A stretch of DNA of 28,800 nucleotides from contig NZ_KE150268.1 in NCBI RefSeq assembly GCF_000411155.1, positions 1-28,800 of the forward strand, in the 5' to 3' direction. A program made the translations under genes and the position numbers. This DNA comes from Gleimia europaea ACS-120-V-Col10b. GTDB lineage: Bacteria; Actinomycetota; Actinomycetes; Actinomycetales; Actinomycetaceae. The notes under the pieces are model-generated. The model saw only the letters and a list, made by a program, of their open reading frames with translations, did not search any database and was not told the DNA's origin. Position 1 is the first letter of the stretch, and each line of letters starts with the position of its first letter. This document shows, piece after piece, positions 18,389 to 27,576 of this stretch.

Positions 18389-19085
18389 GTCCCGGCCCGT
18401 GTCGCTCCGTGAAGGAGCTTGCCGGGTAGCTCACGCGCATTCTGACTTCCATGTGGTCAAAGCGTAGCGCCGCGTTAGCAAGGCGGTAAACGAACGCTAA
18501 ACAGTTCGCTCAGATGGCGACGCGCGCGCTCTCTGTGGCGAGTGTCACAAAAGCGCAGCTCGGGATCTTTATTTAATCAAAGATTTTGTTAGAAGCCGAA
18601 GTTATTGTTGTGAAGCGCTGTTTACGCTCTGTTAATTTGGCATCGCGCATGATGCCAAGAAGGTTAACGACTATGCGCCGCCGCCCCGCCGGAGGGCGTG
18701 TTGCCTATTTGCTGACCGCGCGTCTTAACGAGCGCGGCCGAGAGATGTTTCCGATCCGCTTGCTGGTGGGTTGATGCCGCAACGCCGCCCCAGGGTTTTG
18801 GCCGTGCCGATCCGCTACCGGGCGCCTAGCGCAACCTCGCGGCCGCTCGCTTTGTCGATCGTATGCGTTAACAAATGTGATCGCGTTTTTGAAGTGTTCA
18901 CTCTTTATTAATGAAGTGAGCCGCAAAAAAGCATCGATATCGGCACAAGATTTCGTCACCAAACCTACGTCTCGGGTGCCGGACGCACAGGGCGCGGGGC
19001 ACTTTCGCTGTGTTAGTCTCGAGCCCGAGATCGCTCAGAGATCTCGCTCACATACCGTTTCCGAACTTGAACGGGAAGATGACCG
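18389..19085 (+). promoter_or_regulatory. Upstream region of the RiPP operon, no convincing gene
   Basis: About 700 bases between the ilvE terminator and the first RiPP gene. I see no open frame with family resemblance on either strand. It holds an imperfect long inverted repeat near 18631-18668, a second small dyad CGAGAT/ATCTCG at 19026-19046, and a GGGAAG ribosome-binding site at 19073-19078 for the first RiPP gene. The operon promoter must lie here, but no hexamer pair is clear enough to name. The length is large for a simple promoter and suggests regulator binding, or remnants of a lost gene. Confidence 0.5.
18637..18658. repeat. Operator-like inverted repeat TTGGCATC-N6-GATGCCAA
   Basis: A perfect 8-bp inverted repeat with a six-base centre (GCGCAT). 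Outer bases GTTAA (18631-18635) and TTAAC (18664-18668) extend the symmetry. The 22-bp core has the size of a dimeric repressor site. As RNA it would form a hairpin partly covering AAGAAGG at 18657-18663, which precedes an ATG at 18673 with a 33-codon frame of low credibility. Confidence 0.5.
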
Positions 19086-20777
19086 ATGCACGACAGTGAC
19101 AGGCCCTGGCTCAGAAAAGACACGATCTACGCAACGGCTCCCGATGGTGTTCTAATCTCGAATGCCTCCACGGGCTTCGAAATCGCCGGCCGAAGTGCGT
19201 ACGCGCTTTTCGATAAGGTCGCGCCCCTCTTCAACGGAACCGTGTCGGTTGGTGAAATCAAATCGTCGGTACCCGAAAACGTTTGGAAACTGATGCTCCA
19301 AATCATCAATCCGCTCGCGGAGCACGGGTTCTTGCGGTGGATCCCACAAACCGACTTCGACCTCCTGCCCGATGACCTTCGCAGTCAGTACCTGGATCAG
19401 ATTGCATTCCTAGCGCAATACACCGACGAACCTCACGCCGCATTCTTAGACTTTCACGAAGCTGAGATAGTGCTCGTTGGCAACGACCCGATTCTTGACT
19501 CCCTGCGCGCAAACCTGTCAGAAAACGGCGCTTCCCACCTCACTTCTGTTTCCTCCATTGATGAGGACGTGGCTGGCGACCTGCTTATCTTCGGACCCAC
19601 GGGGCTTGAGTCTCTCGATAAGGCGAAGCGCAGCGCTGCAGCTCAGATGGTCATTTGCCCCGCGGGTAACAAGATCTGGACGCTGCCCGTTAGGTGGTCT
19701 CGGGCAGATGCTCACTGGCGATCGGGACTGAACTCGCTTCGAAGAGGAGCAGTAGCGGGGGAGTGGGACGAGGCATTTCGCGAGGCGAAAGCGGGCAATC
19801 CCGCGTGGAGCTACGCAACATCGTCCGAGGCCGTTCAGCGCCTTTACGGCGCGCTACTCGCATACGAAGTTTTCAAAGGCATCACGGGCGCAATCAAGGC
19901 CGAAACAGGAAACTCGCTGTTCGCACTGGATTGCCTGAGCGGCGAAACCGAGATTCATAAAATCACGCCCATTTTCGAATCCGTCGATTACAAGACCCAC
20001 GAGATGCTCGCGAGCGGCCGTGGCGGCGTAGACGAATGGGACGCGCGAGATGCCGTGCAGGCCCGCCCGCAGTTTTCAAACGCGGATTCGCGTAGCGCGC
20101 AATACGACGCCTACTGGGCGCCCCTAGTCGATCCGGTTACTATGCCCGCATTCAGTTTCGATGATTTGGATCTGCCTCAAATCCCGCTCAAAGTTTCAGC
20201 CGTGTGCACGCGCTTCGGCGTCGTTCGAACCGCGAGCGCGTGGACTACCGCGGACGCGCGAATCGATGGCATTGCAACGGCGTACGGGCTCGCCCTGTCA
20301 GAGCACACGCGAAACGACGGGCGGCCACTCCAAACCGTATTTGGCGTTGATCGAACACCTCACGACGCAGTTGCAAGAGCGCTCGAACTCATTGCTAACG
20401 CCATCGAGTTAGCGCCGGGCGTATCCATTGGCAGACACGTTATTCCTGGACGCCTGGGTGCATTCATTGACGACGTCTCAAAGGGCAGCGTTGCACTCGA
20501 ATACATGGGCGAGGTCGCCGGATTCCATCTCGTTAAAGCACGCGCCGGCCAGTGGGCCCACACAAGCGTGGGCGCAACGCCCGAGCAAGCGCAGGCGAGC
20601 GCCGCCCTGGAGGTCCTCGGCTCAGCGCAGACCGGGTCGGCCTCGGATATCAACATTGAGCTTGATGAAGATTTCCAGACCCTGCTGACGAGCCCGCCGA
20701 GGATTCGAATCGTTGCGCTGGCCGATGGATGGTACGTAGCGATCGCTTGTGCGAATGGAAGCTGTAGTAACCAATGA
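19086..20777 (+). CDS. ocin-ThiF/E1-like TOMM cyclodehydratase partner (leader-peptide binding)
   Basis: A 563-residue protein matching the E1-like (ocin-ThiF-like) component of azole-forming RiPP pathways, which binds the precursor leader and delivers it to YcaO. Residues 1-88 read as a winged-helix RiPP recognition element: a beta-strand pair (GVLISNASTGFEIAG) followed by helices (AYALFDKVAPLF, VSVGEIKSSVPENVWKLMLQ) and AEHGFLRWI. Residues from about 126 resemble a Rossmann-like E1 fold, but the glycine loop is AEIVLVGNDPILDSL, not GxGxxG, and there are no paired CxxC zinc motifs. It is therefore likely non-catalytic, as known for this family. The remaining C-terminal half is conserved only at family level. 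The ATG at 19086 has GGGAAG seven bases upstream. It is the first gene of the operon, and its stop overlaps the YcaO start (ATGA). Confidence 0.82.
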   Translation: MHDSDRPWLRKDTIYATAPDGVLISNASTGFEIAGRSAYALFDKVAPLFNGTVSVGEIKSSVPENVWKLMLQIINPLAEHGFLRWIPQTDFDLLPDDLRSQYLDQIAFLAQYTDEPHAAFLDFHEAEIVLVGNDPILDSLRANLSENGASHLTSVSSIDEDVAGDLLIFGPTGLESLDKAKRSAAAQMVICPAGNKIWTLPVRWSRADAHWRSGLNSLRRGAVAGEWDEAFREAKAGNPAWSYATSSEAVQRLYGALLAYEVFKGITGAIKAETGNSLFALDCLSGETEIHKITPIFESVDYKTHEMLASGRGGVDEWDARDAVQARPQFSNADSRSAQYDAYWAPLVDPVTMPAFSFDDLDLPQIPLKVSAVCTRFGVVRTASAWTTADARIDGIATAYGLALSEHTRNDGRPLQTVFGVDRTPHDAVARALELIANAIELAPGVSIGRHVIPGRLGAFIDDVSKGSVALEYMGEVAGFHLVKARAGQWAHTSVGATPEQAQASAALEVLGSAQTGSASDINIELDEDFQTLLTSPPRIRIVALADGWYVAIACANGSCSNQ

Positions 20778-22372
20778 GGCCGATCGAGGGGATGCGGTAC
20801 GCGGTCTTACCGGGCGAGGGCGCGTGTCGCACCTGCTTGCAGCAGCAGGTGATAGACACGGACAGGTTCATGTTCCGAACCGGTAATCCTTTGAACGCCG
20901 TGAGCGCAAACAGAACCAATCCCTTCTTTGCTCGCGCGCTTCAGGCCGCTTCTAAGTGTGGGTTCGCAGGCGGGCTCTCGATTAGCAAAGGCTCGCTATC
21001 TACACGCTCCGCTCGATCCACTTGCAGGCATGTTCAAACCGGTAGCGATGAGGCCGTGACATCGGCACGCTATCGAGCAAAGAAACTCCCAGACTTCTTC
21101 ACAGCGGCTAGGGAAACAGACTTCATAAGCCCGGTGCACGCGACCATCGGCACCTTCATTGACTACGACGTTTCAGGCCTTGCCACCGCGAAATCATCCG
21201 GCTTCATGATTCGCTACAGCGGAAGTGATTCATTCACGAGGCCGTGGGGCGGCCACTGCGAGAACTTCAACGACGCAACGCGCCTCGGCATCCTCGAAGG
21301 AATCGAGCGCGTTGCCTGCGAGAGCCCGGCACCCGAGCAAGTGGCGGTAGACGCCGAAGACTTCGCAGAAACGATCGGCTTGGAGAAGTTCGGCATAGAC
21401 ATTGGTCCGTGGAAAACCGCACAGCCAAAAGTGAGGGCCTGGACCCGAGGATGGGCGCTGGGGGAGCGCGAACCCGGTTTCCTCGGGCGCGAAGTAGCGC
21501 TACCGGAAAGACTCGTCTACTTCGCGCCAACTGCAGATACTGAACCATGGGTGCAAGACTCCTCCAACGGTTGTGCCGTTGGTGGCACGGATTCGGAAGC
21601 GATTCTTTTCGGGCTCTTAGAGGCCGTGGAGAGAGACGCGTTCCTGGCCGCCTGGTATGGCGGTTTGGAACTGTCACCGATTGCTCCAGAATCGATTCAA
21701 AACGACGTATCCAATAGCTACTTACAACGCCTCGCGCTAAACGGAGTGCAGGTCGTATTGCTCGACGCGACTGTTGGAATACAGATTCCCACGGTCGTCG
21801 CGGTGTGCGAAGAACCGGGTGGTTCCACGTGCGTTGGCGCGGGCTGTCATCCAGATCCTGAACGCGCGTTGAAAAGCGCTTTGATCGAAGTGGCCTCAGA
21901 CTTCCAAGTGGTTGCCGCGCACCGCGAGCAGCGCCGCGAAGAGCTCAAAGCAATGCTTGCCGACTATTCTCTTGTGCGCGTCATGGAAGATCACGCGGAC
22001 ATGTTCGCGCATCCGGATGCGCGAGGCCTTATATCGCGCTGGCGACATCCGCGAAAACGGCAGATCTCTTTAGACACGCTCAAGCGGGCAGGTAACGCTG
22101 ATCGATCCGTGGAGAGCGATTTGCGCTTCAGCATTAAGCAGTGCCGCGAGGCCGGTTTCGAGCCGATCGCGTGTGAGCTGACAGACGGCCTCGCCCGCGC
22201 TGTTGGTGCACACGTGTGGAAAGTGGATGTGCCCGGCCTCATACCAATCGACTTCGGGCGCTACCAGCGCGTCTACAGCATGAGCCGGCTTGAAGATGTC
22301 GCCCGAGCATTTGGCGATTTGCCGGCCGGCGCCAAGTTCCAGCCCGTCACGATTCCCCATCCATTCCCGTAG
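20774..22372 (+). CDS. YcaO-domain azoline-forming cyclodehydratase
   Basis: A 532-residue YcaO protein of the TOMM (SagD-like) type, which uses ATP to cyclise Cys, and sometimes Ser/Thr, onto the preceding amide to give thiazolines/oxazolines. ATP/Mg2+ site motifs are visible: LGILEGIERVACE near residues 172-184, GLLEAVERDAFLAAW near 280-294, and ERALKSALIEVASDFQ further on. The C-terminus ends in PHPFP, the PxPxP motif that marks azoline-forming YcaOs and helps their activity. The N-terminal 100 residues carry a CRTC pair (Cys18, Cys21). The start overlaps the upstream stop by four bases, implying coupled translation with its leader-binding partner. A macroamidine- or thioamide-forming YcaO is unlikely, given the E1-like partner and adjacent dehydrogenase. 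Confidence 0.93.
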   Translation: MRPIEGMRYAVLPGEGACRTCLQQQVIDTDRFMFRTGNPLNAVSANRTNPFFARALQAASKCGFAGGLSISKGSLSTRSARSTCRHVQTGSDEAVTSARYRAKKLPDFFTAARETDFISPVHATIGTFIDYDVSGLATAKSSGFMIRYSGSDSFTRPWGGHCENFNDATRLGILEGIERVACESPAPEQVAVDAEDFAETIGLEKFGIDIGPWKTAQPKVRAWTRGWALGEREPGFLGREVALPERLVYFAPTADTEPWVQDSSNGCAVGGTDSEAILFGLLEAVERDAFLAAWYGGLELSPIAPESIQNDVSNSYLQRLALNGVQVVLLDATVGIQIPTVVAVCEEPGGSTCVGAGCHPDPERALKSALIEVASDFQVVAAHREQRREELKAMLADYSLVRVMEDHADMFAHPDARGLISRWRHPRKRQISLDTLKRAGNADRSVESDLRFSIKQCREAGFEPIACELTDGLARAVGAHVWKVDVPGLIPIDFGRYQRVYSMSRLEDVARAFGDLPAGAKFQPVTIPHPFP

Positions 22373-22382
22373 GAGCGAAACG

Positions 22383-23924
22383 ATGCAGCAATGGTGTAAA
22401 CCCGGTGAGGCGGCAGTAGCTTACGCGAGCCTCATTTATTTTCGCGTTCGAGACGGGATGCTCATAAACGATTGGAAAGTCGACTGGGCGCACGAACCGC
22501 TCACGCACTCCTACTACGAAACTGATCAGGTGGAGTCGATTCCGCTTCCAAGCCCAGATAGCGATCTTCTGCAGGGCGTGCCCGAATCATCCCCTGACTA
22601 CATTGCGGGCCTGCTCTATTGCGCCTACGGCTTCACTGGGCTGCGCCTCATCACCAACCGTAATGATCGCTCGGATGTTTACCGGTCGATGAAGGCCGTT
22701 AAGTTTGGCCGTCACACGGCCTCTGGCGGAGGTCGCTACTGTGCGGACTTCTACCTGGTCGAATCCGGGCGCGGTAGCGGGCACCTACCGCCGGGAATCT
22801 ACCATTACTCACCGCTTCGCCACGTCTGGGAGACCCTAGCGAAGGGCGACTACACGCACGACCTCGCCCGCGCGCAGGGGTACGAATCCACCTGCGAGCG
22901 CTACCTTCTACTCACTATCGACTACTGGCGAAGCGGTTTTAAATACAACGACTTCGCCTACCAAGCAACCGCCATGGACATCGGCACCGTCGTCGGGTCG
23001 ATCGCCGAAATCACGGGCGAGCGCACCGCGGGCACATGGGACGTGTGGATAAACGAGGTCGCGTTGTCGAAACTCCTCGGGCTTGATACAGACCGAACGG
23101 GCATCTACGCCGTCCAGGGTTGGGGCGAGCAAATCCCGACAGATCAGGCGAAGGTAGCCCCCGGTGCTCCCCAAGTCCCGCCGCGAGTCGATTCCGATTT
23201 CCAAAATGTCATGGACTTTAGCACCACTCTTGCAATGCAGCGTGACATGCAGGAGTTTGGGCAGCGGCCAGCAACCTTTACCTGCAATCCAGTTCCGAAC
23301 TGCCCGGGCGCACGCGGCAAGAGCAGATGGTGGGAGGAACTCCACCGCCGGCAAACGAGTTTTGGACGATTTACCGGTGAAGCATACCCCGCGCGTACGC
23401 TAACCACTCTCTTGGAAGCAGCAGATGCGGCATGCGAGCAGTTTCGCGTAGCTACGGGCGACGGACAGCTCGAGTGGGAATACCTCGTGTTTGTAAGCAA
23501 TGTAGACGGCCTAAAGCCGGGCCTCTACTCCTATAGGGACGCGAAGTTAAAACTGGTGCAAGATGATCCGCAACAAGATTTCCTTGCCGGAACTTACTTC
23601 CTGAAAAACTACGACGGGCGAAAAGCCGCGGCAACGATCATTCCGTGCGCCAACGTGTTCGAAGTGTCAAAACGATGGGGCGTGCGCGGATACCGGCTCG
23701 TTAATGCGCTAATTGGCGCCGCGTGCCAAGCAATATCGGTCGAGGCCGTTCGATGCGGCGTGGGCACTGGCACCGCACTCGGATTCGATGCGCAGGCGCA
23801 TGCGGAACACGCCGGTATGGGCAAAGACGAGATGACGCCAATGCTCATGATCATGACGGGCGTCGACAATCCTTACGCCGGCGAGTTCCGCACTGACGCA
23901 TCACTTATGTGGGGTGACAAATGA
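22383..23924 (+). CDS. SagB-type FMN-dependent azoline dehydrogenase, two nitroreductase-like domains
   Basis: A 513-residue protein expected to oxidise azolines to azoles with FMN. The N-terminal half has the SagB pattern FGRHTASGGGRYCADFYLVE, followed by YRSGFKYNDFAYQATAMDIG-like residues (here YWRSGFKYNDFAYQATAMD) and SKLLGLDTDRTGIYAVQGWG. A second, more diverged nitroreductase-like domain follows (SFGRFTGEAYPARTLTTLLE, GYRLVNALIGAACQAISVEA, VGTGTALGFD). Double-domain forms occur in thiopeptide clusters; one half may be structural only. The ATG at 22383 has AGGAG at 22372-22376. The open frame extends upstream, but this start lies ten bases after ycaO. The stop overlaps the next start by four bases (ATGA). 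Confidence 0.9.
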   Translation: MQQWCKPGEAAVAYASLIYFRVRDGMLINDWKVDWAHEPLTHSYYETDQVESIPLPSPDSDLLQGVPESSPDYIAGLLYCAYGFTGLRLITNRNDRSDVYRSMKAVKFGRHTASGGGRYCADFYLVESGRGSGHLPPGIYHYSPLRHVWETLAKGDYTHDLARAQGYESTCERYLLLTIDYWRSGFKYNDFAYQATAMDIGTVVGSIAEITGERTAGTWDVWINEVALSKLLGLDTDRTGIYAVQGWGEQIPTDQAKVAPGAPQVPPRVDSDFQNVMDFSTTLAMQRDMQEFGQRPATFTCNPVPNCPGARGKSRWWEELHRRQTSFGRFTGEAYPARTLTTLLEAADAACEQFRVATGDGQLEWEYLVFVSNVDGLKPGLYSYRDAKLKLVQDDPQQDFLAGTYFLKNYDGRKAAATIIPCANVFEVSKRWGVRGYRLVNALIGAACQAISVEAVRCGVGTGTALGFDAQAHAEHAGMGKDEMTPMLMIMTGVDNPYAGEFRTDASLMWGDK

Positions 23925-26518
23925 AAGCCGTCGATAACTACACGCAGCTACGTCTAGGTGGCGTGCCGCAAGAGTGCGTGCAAGATCTCTACTGCCCGCC
24001 GTTTGCAAGCGGAGTTGCAGACGTCGCGATTGCCAAAGCGAAGTTGTCTAGAGGCCGAGACCAAATCAGCGACGCCCTCCACGCGGCGATCGGTGAGCTC
24101 GAGCAGGATAAACGCAAGCCCGCAATCGCGCTGCGACGCGAACTTTACAAACTGAACGTGGCCAAGGCCGTTGCGATCTGGCGCGAAATTGATGCAGATA
24201 CGCGCCAAACCATCGATGCGCACGCGCCCAACACCGCAGAAATAGCGCAGTCATTTGCGGCGGGGCTTGCCACGATTAGTGAAGAGTTCGAAGACGCCAT
24301 GCAGTGGGAGCGCGAAGCGATCACCGCGTTTCGCTCCGATCAAGAGCTCATGTCCGGCCTCGCCATCTCCGCGCCAGCTCTCATTCCGGCACTCGAGCGA
24401 CTCGGCGCTCACGTCGAGGCTGGGGCCGTAGATAAAGAGGATAAAAAGGCTGAGCGGTCCATGCATTCCTACATCCTGCGTGCGGCCACAAAGACGAGTC
24501 CGTTCTCCACGCTTGGGCCGATCTCGATCGTCTCGCGCGAGGGAACCCCCTCGGGTAAGAACCGGGCGTCGCGCCCTTCGATCTACCCAATCGCTAGAGT
24601 GTTCAATCAGCTCTTATCCGAGCCCGCAAGACTTGGCAGTTTGGAAGTGCGAATCTCAAACGACGCGCGCGATGCCGACGGGGAGATCACTGTAGACCGC
24701 GCCGCGTGGGAGTTTAAAGACAACAACACGCGCACCGACTTCGCCAAATGTACCGAAAACACGGTTCGCATAAAGCAAAGAGCACTAACTGATGCCGTGG
24801 TTGGTCTCATTGGGTCAGGCAAAACAACGCTTGGCAGTTTGGCACAGCGGATTAGCGACGGAGCCAGTATCAAACTTGAAACGTCCTACGAGCTACTCGG
24901 AGATCTCATTCGGCTCGGTTTCCTTGAAGTGCCGGCGCTATCCTTCCACCCCTACGACGCAGCTCGGCTTCACGAAGTTGCTGGCAGCGTGCGCGTTTTG
25001 GATGAAGAGCTGGCTGACCTAATCAGTGAATACATCGAGCGAGCCGAGCGGTTTGTACACCTGGATTCTCCCGCGCAGCGCAGCGCAGAGATAGAAACTC
25101 TTCGAGACATTATCTCGCGCATGTACGAGCTCGCGGGCGTCACTGGGAAACTACCAAGATCCGTGGTCTATGAGGACGTCATGGTAGACGCGGACCTGCC
25201 CGGCGTGCGCTTTGAAGACGAGATTCAAGACGAAACAATTCGAAAGCTATTTGCGCTACTTGATCTTCTCGATGATTCCAACGTAAAGCACGCGCTCATG
25301 GTCGGGTATTTCAAGAGTCGCGAGGTCGACGCCATGGAAGCCGACGCGTTCATCCAGGGGTTTATCGACGAACTGTTCGACTCGTTCGAATCCTACGATC
25401 TTGGTGCTGTCGCGGATGAAGACCTCGAGGAAGACCCCTGGCTGCGCTGGGGAGATGCCTGGACCTGGGTTGCAGCTCGCCGACTGCTCACCGAGGAACT
25501 GAAGACTTTCATGACGTGTGAACCGGTCACCGCCGGCATGACGACTCTCGGCGACCTCACGCCAATCGATGCAAGTGAAGCGTTGGCGAAGGCGGTCTCG
25601 GTAGTGAATCTGTTTAAGCCGGCCTTCCGCCACTCCAATATTCTCGTGCAGCGGTGCGATAGCGGGCAGTGGGTGATAAACGATGCGTTTGGGGGCATAG
25701 GCTTTCAGATTTCGCGCTTTACCCACCTGCTTGATCTGCAAGCTCCGGCTTACACGCAGGACACGGGGGCGTGTGCAAATAAGTGCGGTGTCAAACTGGC
25801 GGAACTCTCGGGCGGCGCGCTCTTTTCTAATCTGAACCTGCACGAACCGCTGTTGCATTCGCGCATTGCGTTGCCGGGAGAGCCGGTTCGTAGTAGCTCC
25901 CAAGAAACGATTACCCTCGACGAGCTCACGGTTCGATACTCCGAGCGCGAGCGTCGCCTCGCGATCTTTCAAGGCGACGTGGAAGTACACCCGGTCTACT
26001 CCGGCTATCTCGTTCCGGCCGCTACACCGCAACGCAACCAAATACTGTCGCTTTTTACGCCGTCGGGGCAGATGAGCCGGAAACTTCCCGAAATTGTGAC
26101 TGATACGCCTGCGCCCGGCCACGTCACCCTAATCCCGCAGATTCGCCTGGACAACCTTGTAATAGCAAGAGCGCGGGCGATCGTGCCGGCAGTCGACGTG
26201 CCTAAACACAGCCCGCTCACGGCCTCGGGGTACGAAGAATGGGTCAGGTTTTGGACCGATCGCGGCCTGCCCATGTCTGGATTTATCCGGATTCGTGATG
26301 AATCGACTTCATCAAACAAGCCGTACTTTTTCGATATTCGCCAGATCCTGTCCTGCTCGAACTTGCACAACGACGTTCGAAAGGCCGAAGGAAAAGCGTT
26401 TATTGAAATCTCCGAAGTCCTTCCCAAAAACCCGAACGTCGAATATGAGGGCGAGGCCGTGGTGAGTGAGCAGATGGTCGGAATCAACTGGATGGAGGAT
26501 GCACCTTGCCAGTCCTAA
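23921..26518 (+). CDS. Split LanB dehydratase, glutamylation (N-terminal) protein
   Basis: An 865-residue protein matching the lantibiotic dehydratase N-terminal domain. In thiopeptide and goadsporin pathways this protein transfers Glu from Glu-tRNA to Ser/Thr side chains of the azole-modified precursor. The diagnostic stretch SYILRAATKTSPFSTLG is at residues 183-199. FKPAFRHSNILVQRCDSGQW-like and GAVADEDLEEDPWL segments lie in the second half. It lacks the C-terminal elimination domain, which is encoded by the next gene, so this is the split type and not the full-length NisB type. The start overlaps the SagB stop as ATGA; the end overlaps the next start by 13 bases. Confidence 0.92.
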   Translation: MKAVDNYTQLRLGGVPQECVQDLYCPPFASGVADVAIAKAKLSRGRDQISDALHAAIGELEQDKRKPAIALRRELYKLNVAKAVAIWREIDADTRQTIDAHAPNTAEIAQSFAAGLATISEEFEDAMQWEREAITAFRSDQELMSGLAISAPALIPALERLGAHVEAGAVDKEDKKAERSMHSYILRAATKTSPFSTLGPISIVSREGTPSGKNRASRPSIYPIARVFNQLLSEPARLGSLEVRISNDARDADGEITVDRAAWEFKDNNTRTDFAKCTENTVRIKQRALTDAVVGLIGSGKTTLGSLAQRISDGASIKLETSYELLGDLIRLGFLEVPALSFHPYDAARLHEVAGSVRVLDEELADLISEYIERAERFVHLDSPAQRSAEIETLRDIISRMYELAGVTGKLPRSVVYEDVMVDADLPGVRFEDEIQDETIRKLFALLDLLDDSNVKHALMVGYFKSREVDAMEADAFIQGFIDELFDSFESYDLGAVADEDLEEDPWLRWGDAWTWVAARRLLTEELKTFMTCEPVTAGMTTLGDLTPIDASEALAKAVSVVNLFKPAFRHSNILVQRCDSGQWVINDAFGGIGFQISRFTHLLDLQAPAYTQDTGACANKCGVKLAELSGGALFSNLNLHEPLLHSRIALPGEPVRSSSQETITLDELTVRYSERERRLAIFQGDVEVHPVYSGYLVPAATPQRNQILSLFTPSGQMSRKLPEIVTDTPAPGHVTLIPQIRLDNLVIARARAIVPAVDVPKHSPLTASGYEEWVRFWTDRGLPMSGFIRIRDESTSSNKPYFFDIRQILSCSNLHNDVRKAEGKAFIEISEVLPKNPNVEYEGEAVVSEQMVGINWMEDAPCQS

Positions 26519-27576
26519 CGAAAGTCCCAGCCTCTTTGGAACGCGAATACCGCCTGCGCGAAGAAAACGTCTGGCGCGCGTATCACGTTTTTTACGGAGG
26601 CACCCCTCTGACCGTGTTGCGCGGGTGCATACTCCCACTCGCGAAACAACTGGTTGACGACGGTGAAATCGTCGAATACTTCTTCATCAACTATTGGCTC
26701 GAGGGCTCGCACGTGCGCCTGCGTCTGCGCGTCAACCCAGATAATGTCCGGCGCGTTGACGCAAAAGTGATGAGCTATGTCGAACGCTACTTAGCGCAGC
26801 ACCCGTCTTACCATCCGATGGCAGAACTTGCGGACAACAACTTTTATGAAAGCCTGTTCAAAGGCGAGTTCACGGATGCGGATCGTCCCAAGTACTTCGA
26901 CGCGGAGGGGAATCCGAAGTTCGCCAAGAATAACTCGATCGAGATTCGCGAATACGAACCCGAGTGGTTACGCTACGGCGGCGAAGTTGGCATGCTCATC
27001 TCCGAGCGTCAGTTCGTGGATTCGACTGAACTCATGGTGAAACTTGCAGCCCTTGGCAACATGGGTGTGCGCACGATACTGCTCGGTATTTCGACCCAGA
27101 TCACCTTCATCACCGCGGTCTGCATGCTGAAAGACCTCGACCTCATCGAGGACTTCTTCGTCGCCTACCACCATCGTTGGGCAGACGGCTACGACACGAA
27201 CCCGGCGTACGGCACCGAGGAAGGGCGGCGCCAACACAACGCGACCGTTGAGAACATACGCCGCAAGATCGTCCCCCGCGCAAATTCGATTCTCACCGGC
27301 GACATTGATGACTTCCCGCAGATTCTTCGAGACTGGGCAAAAACCTGTACGAAAGTGCGCCAGCAAATCGAAGAAGCCTGCGCGGTCGCCCCGCTGAAAT
27401 TCGAGTACGAGGACGGGGTGCGCGAAGTGTCTGACCCGAAGGACGCCGCGTGGTCTTTGTGCCATTCCTACATTCACATGACCAACAATCGAATGATGGT
27501 CTCGGTAGCCGACGAAGCATTCATTGCCTACCAGATTGTGGAAGCTATGCGAAGGGCGAAAAGCGATGTCAACTGA
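26506..27576 (+). CDS. Split LanB dehydratase, glutamate-elimination protein (SpaB_C/thiopeptide-type domain)
   Basis: A 356-residue protein of the thiopeptide-type bacteriocin biosynthesis (SpaB_C) family. It would eliminate the activated glutamate to give dehydroalanine/dehydrobutyrine. Family features are WRAYHVFYGG at the N-terminus, FFINYWLEGSHVRLRLR near residue 60, IREYEPEWLRYGGEVGM (147-163) and the C-terminal SYIHMTNNRMM (321-331). The same fold is used by [4+2] pyridine synthases, but the YGG and HMTNNR elements and the position beside the glutamylation gene favour elimination. The start is a TTG at 26506 with GGAGG at 26494-26498; the start lies inside the previous gene. It overlaps the protease gene by 11 bases. 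Confidence 0.87.
   Translation: MPVLTKVPASLEREYRLREENVWRAYHVFYGGTPLTVLRGCILPLAKQLVDDGEIVEYFFINYWLEGSHVRLRLRVNPDNVRRVDAKVMSYVERYLAQHPSYHPMAELADNNFYESLFKGEFTDADRPKYFDAEGNPKFAKNNSIEIREYEPEWLRYGGEVGMLISERQFVDSTELMVKLAALGNMGVRTILLGISTQITFITAVCMLKDLDLIEDFFVAYHHRWADGYDTNPAYGTEEGRRQHNATVENIRRKIVPRANSILTGDIDDFPQILRDWAKTCTKVRQQIEEACAVAPLKFEYEDGVREVSDPKDAAWSLCHSYIHMTNNRMMVSVADEAFIAYQIVEAMRRAKSDVN

Noticed and set aside
18673..18774. Possible 33-codon small gene preceded by AAGAAGG
   Set aside because: Arg-rich composition without family resemblance, in a region with no other coding signal; the ribosome-binding site overlaps the dyad at 18637-18658, so it may be coincidence.
26506..27576. [4+2] pyridine synthase of a thiopeptide pathway
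   Set aside because: The fold family is shared, but the YGG and HMTNNR elements and direct coupling to the glutamylation gene fit the elimination enzyme better.
23921..27576. Class I lanthipeptide dehydratase system
   Set aside because: The dehydratase is split in two and accompanied by YcaO, an E1-like protein and a SagB dehydrogenase, with no LanC cyclase in the window, so azole/dehydroamino acid RiPP chemistry is a better explanation.
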